Shown one piece after another: positions 41,224 through 49,972 of a DNA stretch of 64,000 nucleotides (positions within the stretch are counted from its first letter, which is position 1; every line of letters starts with the position of its first letter). A program made the position numbers and the translations under genes. The notes beneath the pieces were generated by a model. That model saw nothing but the letters and a program-made list of their open reading frames with translations, did no database searches and was not told the origin of the DNA. Origin of the DNA: GJ-E10 sp035625725 (GTDB lineage Bacteria; Pseudomonadota; Gammaproteobacteria; Burkholderiales; Burkholderiaceae_F). Location: NCBI GenBank assembly GCA_035625725.1, contig DASPPB010000064.1, positions 16,008-80,007 of the forward strand, given 5' to 3'.

Positions 41224-42555
41224 TCAGGCGCCAGCGCATTGCCCAGCGCCCGCCGCAGGCAGCGCACTGCCGCGTGCGTTGGCCTCCGCGATGCAGCGCC
41301 GCCGCATCGGTGCGAGCACCCACTTGGCGACGATGCCCGCGGTGATCGCAATCGCGGCGCAGACAAAGAAAACGAGATTCCAGTTGCCCTGGGCGGAGAT
41401 CACCGAAGCCAGCGGAACGAGCAAGGATCCCATGCCCTTCGCGGTATAGAGCGTCCCCACGTTCGTCGCGGCATTTTTCACGCCAAAGGTATCGGCACAC
41501 AGCGCCGGGAAAATCGAAAAGATTTCGCCCCAGCACAGAAAGACAAAGGCGGCAAAGATCACAAAGCCCGCGGGGTGCCGTCCAAAGGCCAACAGTCCCA
41601 GCAGCGCCAGGCCTTCTCCGACGAAAACCAGCAGCATCGTACTTTCCCGACCCAGCCAGTCCGAGATAAAGCCGCACAAGGGACGCGTCAGGCCATTGGC
41701 GAGATTGTCAATCATCACCGTGAGCGTCAAAAACGGCAGGCTGGCGGCCCCCAGGATGCTCACCGGCAAATCCGCGAGGCCGTAGTCCTTGGCGATCGGT
41801 CCGATCTGGGCGGCAGCCATCAGACCCCCGGCCGCCACCGCAACAAACAGCGCGTAGGTGAGCCAGAAGACCGGCGTGCGCAACATCTGGCCGAGACTGT
41901 AGTCGATCTTCGTGAGTACGACCCGGGCGGCGGCGACTACTCCCGGGGGTGGGTTGGGTTTGATCAGGAACAATGAAATGACAAGGATGCACGCTCCTTG
42001 CAAAATGCCAAAGAAAAAAAATGTCTGCTCATAGCCCGAGGCCCGGATCATGTTGCCGATCGGGATCACCGTGAGCGCCGAGCCCGCTCCAAAGCCCGCG
42101 GCTGTCAGTCCGGCGGCCAGTCCGCGCTTGTCCGGAAACCACTTCACCGCGTTGGCCATACAGGTGCCGTACACGCAACCGGCGCCCAGACCCGCAATGA
42201 CGGCAGCCGCGTAGAGTTGCCTGAGGGAGTCGGCCCACGAATCGAGCACCCAACCGAACGCGGCCAACACCGCGCCGGCCGCGACAACGGGGCGCGGACC
42301 CAGCCTGTCAACCAGCCAGCCCTCGACCGGCACCAACCAGGTTTCGATAATCACAAAAATCGAGAACGAAAGCTGGATGGCGGACAGGCCAAAGTGGTGC
42401 CGCTCCTGCAGCGGATTGACAAACAAGGTCCACCCGTACTGCAGATTGGCGACCAACGCCATGCAAACGATGCCCAGGGCCAGTTGCAGCCATCGAAAAG
42501 AGTCGGCCCGAGGAACCGGGCTGCCCGAGGAGAGATTCGTTGCGCCGCCAGGCAT
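41224..42555 (-). CDS. oxlT: OxlT-type oxalate/formate MFS antiporter
   Basis: This 443-residue MFS protein has 12 helices and the OxlT-family features: ANLQYGWTLFVNPLQERHHF, WLVDRLGPRPV, CMANAVKWFPDKRGLAAGL and TFGVKNAATNVGTLYTAKGM. Arg291 (NGLTRP) and Lys373 (LYTAKG) sit where OxlT has its substrate-binding R272 and K355. It would swap oxalate for formate across the inner membrane. The ATG at 42555 is preferred over an upstream extension. A perfect TTGACCGCGGTCAA lies 100 bases upstream. Confidence 0.85.
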   Translation of the reverse strand: MPGGATNLSSGSPVPRADSFRWLQLALGIVCMALVANLQYGWTLFVNPLQERHHFGLSAIQLSFSIFVIIETWLVPVEGWLVDRLGPRPVVAAGAVLAAFGWVLDSWADSLRQLYAAAVIAGLGAGCVYGTCMANAVKWFPDKRGLAAGLTAAGFGAGSALTVIPIGNMIRASGYEQTFFFFGILQGACILVISLFLIKPNPPPGVVAAARVVLTKIDYSLGQMLRTPVFWLTYALFVAVAAGGLMAAAQIGPIAKDYGLADLPVSILGAASLPFLTLTVMIDNLANGLTRPLCGFISDWLGRESTMLLVFVGEGLALLGLLAFGRHPAGFVIFAAFVFLCWGEIFSIFPALCADTFGVKNAATNVGTLYTAKGMGSLLVPLASVISAQGNWNLVFFVCAAIAITAGIVAKWVLAPMRRRCIAEANARGSALPAAGAGQCAGA

Positions 42556-42983
42556 CTGTTGTTCTCGCTCCGAAATATTCTTCGTGCCCGCTCGTCCCCA
42601 CGGCTCGCGGAACTCGGGCGCGCACACACTACCCGGCCCCGCTGATGAATGCGCTTGACCGCGGTCAATTGCTGCAGCGCCAGAACACCGGTCCTTGGTC
42701 GTGTCACCCCGATTTTTTGCCGATCATCGTTGCGTCGGCTTCGCAAGAACGCGCGGGCTTGCCGCCCGGGGAGTCCTGAGGGCGCGACGTCCAGGAGCGC
42801 GTCGACTCGGCTCGCAACTTTCGGCTCCGCCTCGGGGCGACGTCTCGATTGGCCAGCAGGAGGCTCCGTCCGAAGCCCTCGGTGCATGGCGCGGTCTGAT
42901 CACGCCCGGGGCGCGCCGGGAGGTGCGATGATCGCCGCATCGGCGGCCACAGATTGCCGCCGCTTCCTGGCTCGAGGCACGCA
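42556..42983. other. Divergent oxlT/hyi promoter region
   Basis: This 428-base spacer separates oxlT from hyi. It contains the 14-base palindrome at 42655-42668 and no gene that I can support; the open frames in it are out of register with hyi or lack ribosome-binding sites. It must hold promoters for both directions. Confidence 0.65.
42655..42668. promoter_or_regulatory. Perfect Crp/Fnr-type palindrome before oxlT
   Basis: TTGACCGCGGTCAA is a perfect 14-base palindrome of the TTGAC-N4-GTCAA class. It is centred about 107 bases upstream of the oxlT ATG and about 322 bases before hyi. Its central 12 bases are identical to the site before the panE-like gene. Confidence 0.65.
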
Positions 42984-43763
42984 ATGCCCAGATTCGCTGC
43001 CAACCTCACCATGCTCTTTACCGAGGTCGAGTTCACCGACCGCTTTGCGGCCGCTGCCCGTGCCGGCTTTCGCGCGGTGGAGTATCTCTTCCCCTATGCC
43101 TACCCGAAGAACCAGCTTGCCGAGATACTGCAGGCCTGCGGGCTCGAGCAGGTCCTGCACAACATGCCCGCGGGCGACTGGGCCAAGGGAGAGCGCGGCA
43201 TTGCGGCGCTGCCGGGACGAGTCGGAGAGTTTCAAGACGCCGTGGGAACAGCAATCGAATACGCCACAGCGCTGGGTTGCCGGCAGCTCAACTGCCTGGC
43301 GGGCATCCGGCCGCTCGGTGTTGCGGCGGAAAAACTGCACGAGACCTTCGTCGCCAACCTGCGCTTTGCCGCGCAGCAATGCAAGGCCGCAGGCATACGG
43401 GTGCTGGTCGAAGCGATCAACACCCGTGACGTTCCGGGTTTTTGCGTTTGCGGGACGCAACAGACCTTGGATCTGATCGATGCGACCGGAAGCGACAATG
43501 TCTTCGCGCAGTACGACGTCTATCATATGCAGCGCATGGAAGGCGAACTGGCCGCGACCATACAAAAGCACTTGTCGCGCATCGCCCATATTCAGATTGC
43601 CGACAATCCCGGGCGCAACGAGCCGGGTACTGGCGAGATCAATTTTTCGTTTCTCTTCGCGTTGCTGGACCGCATCGGCTACGCGGGTTGGGTCGGCTGC
43701 GAGTACAAGCCCCGCCTCACGACCGCCGAGGGTCTGGGCTGGTGGACCCCATGGCGCGGTTAG
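42984..43763 (+). CDS. hyi: Hydroxypyruvate isomerase
   Basis: This 259-residue TIM-barrel enzyme starts MPRFAANLTMLFTEVEFTDR and has both catalytic glutamates at the same numbers as E. coli Hyi: E143 (VEAINTRDVPGF) and E240 (GCEYKP). It interconverts hydroxypyruvate and tartronate semialdehyde. The ATG at 42984 has a GAGG site; upstream codons are not conserved. It begins a three-gene run with glxR and glycerate kinase, the glycerate branch of glyoxylate use. Glyoxylate carboligase, normally upstream, is not here. Confidence 0.94.
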   Translation: MPRFAANLTMLFTEVEFTDRFAAAARAGFRAVEYLFPYAYPKNQLAEILQACGLEQVLHNMPAGDWAKGERGIAALPGRVGEFQDAVGTAIEYATALGCRQLNCLAGIRPLGVAAEKLHETFVANLRFAAQQCKAAGIRVLVEAINTRDVPGFCVCGTQQTLDLIDATGSDNVFAQYDVYHMQRMEGELAATIQKHLSRIAHIQIADNPGRNEPGTGEINFSFLFALLDRIGYAGWVGCEYKPRLTTAEGLGWWTPWRG

Positions 43764-43805
43764 CGCGGCGCTCGGTCGAATCGGCAGCCAGCGCCAAAAG
43801 TCGAG

Positions 43806-44720
43806 ATGCACGCAGCGGAGGCGGCCTTGAGCAAGATCGGATTTGTCGGGCTGGGCATCATGGGCACGCCGATGGCAGGGCACCTGCTTCGCGCGGCTCA
43901 CGAACTGTATGCGTACAACATCCGCAGATTTCCGCAGTCCCTGCTCGACGCGGGGGCCCGGCGGTGCGCCAGCGGCAGGGAGGTGGCGCGAAACGCCGAA
44001 CTCGTCATCACGATGTTGCCCGACACGCCGCAAGTGCAGTCGGCGCTGTTCGATCCGGATGGCATCGCGGAGGGTCTCACGCCCGGCAAGATCGTCGTCG
44101 ACATGAGCTCGATCTCGCCGATTGCCACCAAGGAATTTGCCAAGCGCGTCGAGGATCTGGGGTGTCAATACCTCGATGCGCCGGTCTCCGGAGGGGAAAC
44201 GGGCGCCAAGGCCGCAACGCTCTCGATCATGGTCGGCGGCGCGGAGCGCACGTTCGCAGCGGTCAGACCCATCTTTGAGCTGATGGGCAAGAACATCACG
44301 CTGGTGGGCGAAAACGGCGCCGGCCAGACGGCCAAAGTCGCAAATCAGATCATCGTGGCCCTGACGATCGAGGCCGTGGCCGAGGCGCTGCTGTTTGCGG
44401 CCAAAGCCGGGGCCGACCCGCGCAAGGTGCGCGCCGCCCTCATGGGCGGCTTTGCGTCGTCCAAGATCTTGGAGGTACACGGCGAGCGCATGCTCAAGCG
44501 GGCCTTCGAACCGGGTTTTCGTATCGAACTGCACCAGAAGGACTTGAACCTCGCCTTGACGGGTGCGCGTGCGCTCGGGCTTTCGCTGCCCAACACTGCG
44601 AGCACACAGGAACTGTTTAACGCCTGCGTCGCGCGCGGAGGCAAGGCGTGGGATCATTCGGCGCTCGTGCGGGCGCTGGAAGCTCTGGCCAATTTCGAGA
44701 TCGGCCCGAGCGCCGATTAA
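43806..44720 (+). CDS. glxR: 2-hydroxy-3-oxopropionate (tartronate semialdehyde) reductase
   Basis: This 304-residue beta-hydroxyacid dehydrogenase has the NAD(P) motif IGFVGLGIMGTPMAGHL, the substrate motif DAPVSGGETGAKAATL and the catalytic lysine K177 (GAGQTAKVANQ). In this family K-V-A-N-Q plus the hyi/gck context marks tartronate semialdehyde reductase, which makes D-glycerate. It lies 42 bases after hyi and 77 bases before the glycerate kinase ATG. A start a few codons later (TTG before SKIGFVG) is possible. Confidence 0.92.
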   Translation: MHAAEAALSKIGFVGLGIMGTPMAGHLLRAAHELYAYNIRRFPQSLLDAGARRCASGREVARNAELVITMLPDTPQVQSALFDPDGIAEGLTPGKIVVDMSSISPIATKEFAKRVEDLGCQYLDAPVSGGETGAKAATLSIMVGGAERTFAAVRPIFELMGKNITLVGENGAGQTAKVANQIIVALTIEAVAEALLFAAKAGADPRKVRAALMGGFASSKILEVHGERMLKRAFEPGFRIELHQKDLNLALTGARALGLSLPNTASTQELFNACVARGGKAWDHSALVRALEALANFEIGPSAD

Positions 44721-44797
44721 GGCCGCGGCGGCCTCTGGCGCGTTCGCAAACGCGGGGTCCCATCGAAAATGCGCCCGTCGACCGTCGCAACCAAAAC

Positions 44798-46093
44798 ATG
44801 ACACCGCCGCCGCGCGAGTTGTTGCACCGGTTGTTCCTGGCGGCCATCGAATCGGCGCAACCTGCATTGCGCGTTCCGCGCCACTTGCCTGCTCCTGCGC
44901 GCGGGCGAACCATTGTGGTCGGTGCCGGCAAAGCTGCCGCGGCCATGGCGCGCGCGGTCGAACAGGCTTGGCCGCAACCGCTCAGCGGCCTCGTGGTCAC
45001 ACGCTACGGTTACGCGGTGCCGTGCGAACGCATCGAAATTGTGCAGGCCGCGCATCCGCTGCCTGACACCGCAGGACTGGATGCGGCCCAGCGCATACTG
45101 GCGATGGTGCGAGGACTCCGGGCCGATGACCTCGTCCTTTGTCTGATTTCGGGTGGTGGATCGGCGCTGCTGCCAGCTCCCCTGGCGCCTGTGACCCTCG
45201 CGCACAAACAAGCCGTCCATCGCGCCATGCTGCGCTCGGGCGCCAGCATCAGCGAAGTCAACTGCGTGCGCCGGCATCTCTCCGCCGTCAAGGGCGGCAA
45301 ATTGGCGGCGGCGTGCCACCCGGCACGGGTCGTTACCCTCGCCATATCGGACGTTCCCGGGGACCATCCGGCGGACATCGCCTCGGGCCCGACCGTTGCG
45401 GACCCGACGACGTGCGCCGATGCTCTTGCCATCCTCGAGCGCTATCGAATCCCGGCGCCGGAAGAAGTCCTCGAAGTGCTGCGAAGCGGGCAAGGCGAAT
45501 CGATCAAACCCGGCGACGCGCGACTGCGTGCCTGCCGATTGGAGCTCATCGCAACTGCGCAGATGGCGCTGGAGGCGGCGGCGCACTGCGCGGCCGAAAC
45601 GGGAATCCGCGCCCACATTTTGAGCGACCGGCTCGAAGGCGAGGCGCGTGAGATGGGCAAAGTGCTCGCCGCAATCGTCCTGCAAGTGGCAAGACGCGCG
45701 CAGCCCTTCGCGCCGCCTTGCGTCCTGCTCTCGGGCGGCGAGGCGACAGTCACAGTTCGTGGCGCGGGCCGCGGCGGCCGAAACGTCGAGTTTCTGCTCT
45801 CCCTGGGTGTGGCCCTTGGCGGCGAGGAGTGCGTGCACGCAATTGCCGGTGACACCGACGGTGTCGACGGCACGGAAGAAATCGCCGGTGCCTATTTGGG
45901 GCCCGAGTCGCTCGGGCGCGCCCGGGCGCTGGGGCGCAACGCGCTCGACGATCTTGCCCGCAACGATGCGCACAGCTTCTTCGAGGCACTGGGCGATTCG
46001 GTGATCACGGGCCCGACGCACACCAATGTCAACGATTTTCGCGCGATTCTGATTCTTGCCGCAGAGCACGATCCTGCGCCGGGCGATTCGTGA
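44798..46093 (+). CDS. gck: Glycerate 2-kinase, GckA/TtuD (MOFRL) type
   Basis: This 431-residue protein has the two domains of the DUF4147/MOFRL kinase family. The N-terminal part has RTIVVGAGKAAAAMARAVE, LVVTRYGYAVPCERIEIVQA, AHPLPDTAG and CLISGGGSALLPAP. The C-terminal part has VLLSGGEATVTVRGAGRGGR, IAGDTDGVDG and a final TGPTHTNVNDFRAIL. It phosphorylates glycerate to 2-phosphoglycerate, feeding PEP. The ATG at 44798 gives the family length; the open frame upstream overlaps glxR in another register and is not used. Confidence 0.92.
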   Translation: MTPPPRELLHRLFLAAIESAQPALRVPRHLPAPARGRTIVVGAGKAAAAMARAVEQAWPQPLSGLVVTRYGYAVPCERIEIVQAAHPLPDTAGLDAAQRILAMVRGLRADDLVLCLISGGGSALLPAPLAPVTLAHKQAVHRAMLRSGASISEVNCVRRHLSAVKGGKLAAACHPARVVTLAISDVPGDHPADIASGPTVADPTTCADALAILERYRIPAPEEVLEVLRSGQGESIKPGDARLRACRLELIATAQMALEAAAHCAAETGIRAHILSDRLEGEAREMGKVLAAIVLQVARRAQPFAPPCVLLSGGEATVTVRGAGRGGRNVEFLLSLGVALGGEECVHAIAGDTDGVDGTEEIAGAYLGPESLGRARALGRNALDDLARNDAHSFFEALGDSVITGPTHTNVNDFRAILILAAEHDPAPGDS

Positions 46094-46174
46094 ACGCAAG
46101 TGGCGAACACCCACCTCGGCCTGCGGGAGGCGCACGTGCACGCCCGTGCAAGGCCGGCAGCGCCGCTCCTTGGC

Positions 46175-47155
46175 CTAGCGCCCGCGCTCGCTCGCGGGCG
46201 GGTGGGCAACGACGGCTCCCGGCGTATCGGCGGCAAGCCGTCCGTGGCGCAGCCACTGGAGTGGAATTTGCCAAAGACTCGCCGCGTGGCGACCGTGAAA
46301 AAACGAAAAATGCCCGATGCGCGCCTGCGCGACGGACTGCGGTGCAATCCGCAGGTGTGTTGCCTGGCTCCGAGGAAAGTAGCCCAGCAGCCGTTCGGTT
46401 GCTGGCGCGGTCCCGAACTCGTCGTCGGTGACGCTCAGCGCCAAGATGGCAGCGGTGACGCTGGCAAAGGGCCGCATGAGCGCCTGCCACTCGGCGCGCG
46501 AGCCCTTGCCGCGTGCAGCCGGTACAAAACGTCTGCCGGCTCGGCTCCAATCGCGCACGACGCCCCGCGGCGTATCCTCGAGCCAACCGAGGCGTCGACC
46601 CGGAAAATAGCCCACGAGCGCTGTGAGCGCCGGCATGAACCAGTGCCACTTCACCAGCATCCGGTAGCGCTTTTCGGGAGCATAGTCGCGCCAGTACGCG
46701 TGCTGCGCGCCCACCGTGACGATGCGGCGAATCCGATCGCTGGAGCGCGCAAAACCGATTACAAACCCGCCGATGCTGTGGGCAACAACGTCGATCGGCT
46801 GGCCCGGAAAAGTGCGCTGGGCATACTGCAGCATGGCCTCGAAATCGAGGCTACCCCAGTCGCTCCACGAGGCCTCAAAGCCGCGCAACGAACGTGGGCG
46901 TGAGGCGCCGATGCCGCGATAGTCGTACGTGACGACGTCGAAGCCTTCGTTGAACAAAAATTCCGCAAACGCAGCGTAGTAGCTGCAGCGCACGGAGGTT
47001 GCGGCGTTCACGATGACGACGGAACGCGTCAACCCCGCACCCTCAGAGTGGCGCCAGACGAACGCACCCAGCGCATAGCCGTCGGCGGCGCGCACCGCCA
47101 CCGACTCCGGGCCGGCCGACGGCGCGCCGGGCGGCAACGTTCGCCCGGGCGGCAT
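46175..47155 (-). CDS. Alpha/beta hydrolase
   Basis: This 326-residue protein has an oxyanion-side motif VIVNAATSVRCSYYAAFAEF, YDYRGIGASRP and the nucleophile elbow AHSIGGFVIG with Ser as nucleophile. A C-terminal His is likely in the GHFSFFHGRHA stretch, with Asp in SVTDDEFG. No lid domain signature identifies a substrate; it resembles predicted alpha/beta hydrolases of the YheT/serine aminopeptidase type. It is convergent with glycerate kinase (81 bases) and lies 20 bases after a DUF1993 gene. Confidence 0.8.
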   Translation of the reverse strand: MPPGRTLPPGAPSAGPESVAVRAADGYALGAFVWRHSEGAGLTRSVVIVNAATSVRCSYYAAFAEFLFNEGFDVVTYDYRGIGASRPRSLRGFEASWSDWGSLDFEAMLQYAQRTFPGQPIDVVAHSIGGFVIGFARSSDRIRRIVTVGAQHAYWRDYAPEKRYRMLVKWHWFMPALTALVGYFPGRRLGWLEDTPRGVVRDWSRAGRRFVPAARGKGSRAEWQALMRPFASVTAAILALSVTDDEFGTAPATERLLGYFPRSQATHLRIAPQSVAQARIGHFSFFHGRHAASLWQIPLQWLRHGRLAADTPGAVVAHPPASERGR

Positions 47156-47175
47156 GGACGTGAGGGCAGCCGCGC

Positions 47176-47682
47176 CTACACCTTGCCCAGGAAGTCGCGC
47201 TTGCCGAGCTCCACGCCGTTGTGCCGAAGGATGTCGTAGGCCGTCACGACGTGGAAATAAAAATTGGGAAGCGCAAAGCCCGTGAGGTATTGCATTCCGC
47301 TGAATGTCACCTCCTCGCCCCGCAGTGTGAGCTTGATGCTGCGCTCTTCCGACCCGTTGATACGATCGGCGGGCAGCGATTCCATGAAGGCGATGACTTT
47401 CGCGATGCGTTGCTGCAATTCGGAAAAGCTCTGCTCCGTATCTTCGTGCTTGGGCACCTCCTCACCGGCGAGTCGGGCCGCGGCCCCCTTAGCCGTATCG
47501 CACGCGATCTGAACCTGGCGCGTGAGCGCGAACATGTCGGGGAATAGTCTCGCGCCGAGCAGCGCCGCAGGGTCGATTTTTCTTGCCAAAGCGTGGTTCT
47601 CCGCTTTGCTAAGAATCAACGCAAGACTCCGGAGCGTGTGTGCAAAGCGAGGCACGCTCGCCGTGTGCATGGTGATGGACAT
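47176..47682 (-). CDS. DUF1993 family protein
   Basis: This 168-residue protein matches the DUF1993 pattern: MSITMHTASVPRFAHTLRSL, ALLGARLFPDMFALTRQVQI and the conserved FALPNFYFHVVTAYDILRHN with a YxHxxxAYxILR core. The family has a DinB-like four-helix shape and no firm function. It is followed by the alpha/beta hydrolase on the same strand, which may be co-transcribed. Confidence 0.88.
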   Translation of the reverse strand: MSITMHTASVPRFAHTLRSLALILSKAENHALARKIDPAALLGARLFPDMFALTRQVQIACDTAKGAAARLAGEEVPKHEDTEQSFSELQQRIAKVIAFMESLPADRINGSEERSIKLTLRGEEVTFSGMQYLTGFALPNFYFHVVTAYDILRHNGVELGKRDFLGKV

Positions 47683-47776
47683 GTTGGCAACTCCGTCAGC
47701 GGATCAAGGGGGCTCATTTTGCCAAAGAACCGCGGGGCCAACCCGTGCGCCGGCTGCACGCCGGCGCGGGCGGAAA

Positions 47777-48316
47777 TCAAAGGATTACGGGGCGATCCGC
47801 AAGCTCGTTGGTGCGCGCCTGCCCTGGCGGCAGCGCGAACTCGCGCGCCAGCAATTCGCCGACCGCGCCCACCGCACCGAGCGCTCCGGCCTCGTAGCGT
47901 CCGCTTTTGCAGTTTTCCTTCAGTTCGTGGCAGATCCGCTGCCAGGTTTGCGGATCGACGCGACGGGCGACGCCGCGATCGGCGATGATTTCCACGCCCC
48001 GGTCGGCCAGATCGATGTAAATCAGAACGCCGTTGTTGTGCTCCGTGTCCCAGATGCGCAGCTCAGAAAAAAGCGCCAGCGCACGGCGCCGGACGGGAGT
48101 GTTGCGCCATAAAAACGCCCATGGCAGACTTCCTTCGACGACAAAGCGGATCTCGCCGCTATGGCCAGCCTCCGCCCGCTCGATCGCGGCGCCGATCGAC
48201 TTTCGCACGCGCGCCGGAAACGCGCGCCGTACGGCAAGCGGCGTAGTTGCCACGTGCAACCACCAGCGCCGCAGACGTGAGCGGATCGCCACGTACCAAC
48301 GATTGGCTTGCCTCAT
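47777..48316 (-). CDS. TPM-domain protein (Psb32/YgcG type), second copy
   Basis: This 179-residue protein has a TPM (TLP18.3/Psb32/MOLO-1) domain from residue about 40 on: IGAAIERAEAGHSGEIRFVV, ALALFSELRIWDTEHNNGVL and IYIDLADRGVEIIADRG. The N-terminal basic segment is not a clear signal peptide, so it may be cytoplasmic or membrane-associated. It is the third gene of a LemA-TPM-TPM operon, 9 bases after the larger TPM gene. The family function is unclear. Confidence 0.86.
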   Translation of the reverse strand: MRQANRWYVAIRSRLRRWWLHVATTPLAVRRAFPARVRKSIGAAIERAEAGHSGEIRFVVEGSLPWAFLWRNTPVRRRALALFSELRIWDTEHNNGVLIYIDLADRGVEIIADRGVARRVDPQTWQRICHELKENCKSGRYEAGALGAVGAVGELLAREFALPPGQARTNELADRPVIL

Positions 48317-48325
48317 GCGTTTGCC

Positions 48326-49240
48326 TCACCAATTGCCCGACGCACCACCGCCGGAGAAATCACCCCCGCCGCCACTTGTAAATCCACCGCCGCCCGGGCC
48401 CCATCCGGGGAATCCACCCCCGCCGCGGCCCCCGAGCACTTGCGTGGCCAGTAGCATCGGGGCGCCGAAAGCCGAGAGCACGAACACGAGGATCCCGGCA
48501 AGGCCTGCCAGAAGCAGCGAGGAGAACAGGTAGCCGACGATCGCAGCCGCCCCCGCGGCCGCGAACAAGGTTCCTAGCAATCCCAGGAGCCGCCGCAGCA
48601 CCGCGCCCAAGAGCAGCCCCCCGATGACGAAGGGGATGAGGGACCGGATGGTTTGCTCTGCGTCAGCGCCCGGCGGAGCAGCGCCGCCACGGCCCGCATC
48701 GGCTGTGCCCACGCCCGGCGGCAGGCCCTCGGCGCTGATCAATGCAAACAAAGCATCCGTGGCCGCAATCAGACCCCCGGCATAGTCCTTGGCCGCAAAG
48801 CGCGGGCCCATTTTCTCCCGGATCAGGCGATGGGCCACAACGTCCGGAATTGCACCCTCCAGTCGACGCGCGACGTCGATTCGCGCCGCCCGATCCTGGA
48901 TCGCAACCACGATCAAGACGCCGTCGCCAATGCCGCGGCGGCCGATTTTCCAGGCCTCCCCGACGCGGTGCGCATAATCCTCAATCGGTTCGGGTCGAGT
49001 CGACGCGACCAGGACAATCGCAATCTGGGAGCCGTGCGCGGCTTCGAACGCCGCCAGCCGGTTTTCGAGCGAAGTCCGGTCGGCGGGGGTGAGATAGCCC
49101 TCGGGGTCATACACGCGCGCCAGCGGTGGCACGAGCAGCAGGCCGTCGGCCCCCCGCGCGGCCTCCGCGGCCCGCGCGCCCGGAAGCACGAAAGCGCACA
49201 GCACGACCAAAGTGGCGAGCCATCGAACCATGCGATCCAC
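48326..49240 (-). CDS. TPM-domain membrane protein (YgcG family)
   Basis: This 304-residue protein starts with a signal sequence (residues 1-24) and a TPM domain at about 35-160 (RVYDPEGYLTPADRTSLENR, GSQIAIVLVAS, IGRRGIGDGVLIVVAIQDRA, RIDVARRLEGAIPDVVAHRL). Hydrophobic helices at about 195-262 and a Gly/Phe-rich tail (GGGGFPGWGPGGGGF) follow. This is the usual layout of YgcG-like proteins that follow lemA. A role in envelope stress or protein processing has been suggested for the family. Confidence 0.9.
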   Translation of the reverse strand: MDRMVRWLATLVVLCAFVLPGARAAEAARGADGLLLVPPLARVYDPEGYLTPADRTSLENRLAAFEAAHGSQIAIVLVASTRPEPIEDYAHRVGEAWKIGRRGIGDGVLIVVAIQDRAARIDVARRLEGAIPDVVAHRLIREKMGPRFAAKDYAGGLIAATDALFALISAEGLPPGVGTADAGRGGAAPPGADAEQTIRSLIPFVIGGLLLGAVLRRLLGLLGTLFAAAGAAAIVGYLFSSLLLAGLAGILVFVLSAFGAPMLLATQVLGGRGGGGFPGWGPGGGGFTSGGGGDFSGGGASGNW

Positions 49241-49264
49241 CGCGCCGCGCCCGGCACTCGCTCC

Positions 49265-49864
49265 TTACTTCTTCGCCGCCCCGAAATCGACCGTCGGGGG
49301 TTTCGCCAGCGCCCGTTCGTCTTCCACCGTGAATTGCGGCTTTTCCTTGAAGCCGAAGGCCAAAGCCGTGAGGTTTTGCGGCACCTGGCGAATGAAGGAG
49401 TTGTACTCCTGGACCGCCTTGATGTAGCGATTGCGCGCGATGGCGATCCGATTCTCCGTTCCCTCGAGTTCCGCCCGCAGATCCTGGAAGCCCTGGTTCG
49501 ACTTGAGGTTCGGGTAGTTTTCCGAAACGACCAGCAGGCGCGAGAGCGCCGTGGACAGTTCGCCTTGCGCCTGCTGAAATTTTTGCAGCGCCGCCGGATC
49601 GTTGGCCAGTTCCGGAGTCACCTGTATGGAAGTGGCCTTGGCACGCGCCTCGACCACGCGCGTGAGAGTTTCTTGCTCGAAGTTGGTCTCACCCTTGACC
49701 GAATTTACGATGTTCGGTATCAGGTCCGCCCGCCGCTGGTACTGCGACAGGACCTCCGCCCACGCGGCGCTCACGGCCTGGTCCCTTGTTTGGATTCCGT
49801 TGTACCCGCACCCAGTCAGCAAAATGGCCAGGGCCATCGCCGCGAATTGTCTCAGCCTGCGCAT
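49265..49864 (-). CDS. lemA: LemA family lipoprotein
   Basis: This 199-residue protein has a lipoprotein signal with lipobox LLTGC (Cys about 18) and the LemA coiled-coil core: GIQTRDQAVSAAWAEVLSQY, RRADLIPNIVNSVKG and ENRIAIARNRYIKAVQEYNS. LemA proteins are envelope proteins of unclear role, usually in an operon with TPM-domain genes as here. The start at 49864 puts the signal peptide at the N-terminus; an upstream extension is not used. Confidence 0.93.
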   Translation of the reverse strand: MRRLRQFAAMALAILLTGCGYNGIQTRDQAVSAAWAEVLSQYQRRADLIPNIVNSVKGETNFEQETLTRVVEARAKATSIQVTPELANDPAALQKFQQAQGELSTALSRLLVVSENYPNLKSNQGFQDLRAELEGTENRIAIARNRYIKAVQEYNSFIRQVPQNLTALAFGFKEKPQFTVEDERALAKPPTVDFGAAKK

Positions 49865-49972
49865 CCGGACCTCCCCTTGTCGTGAATTTCGGCGATGCGC
49901 AGCATGGCCCAAAGCGCGCCACACGGCAATACTGCGCGCCGCCCGCCGGCGCCGTCACCGCGCTAGCCCGTT

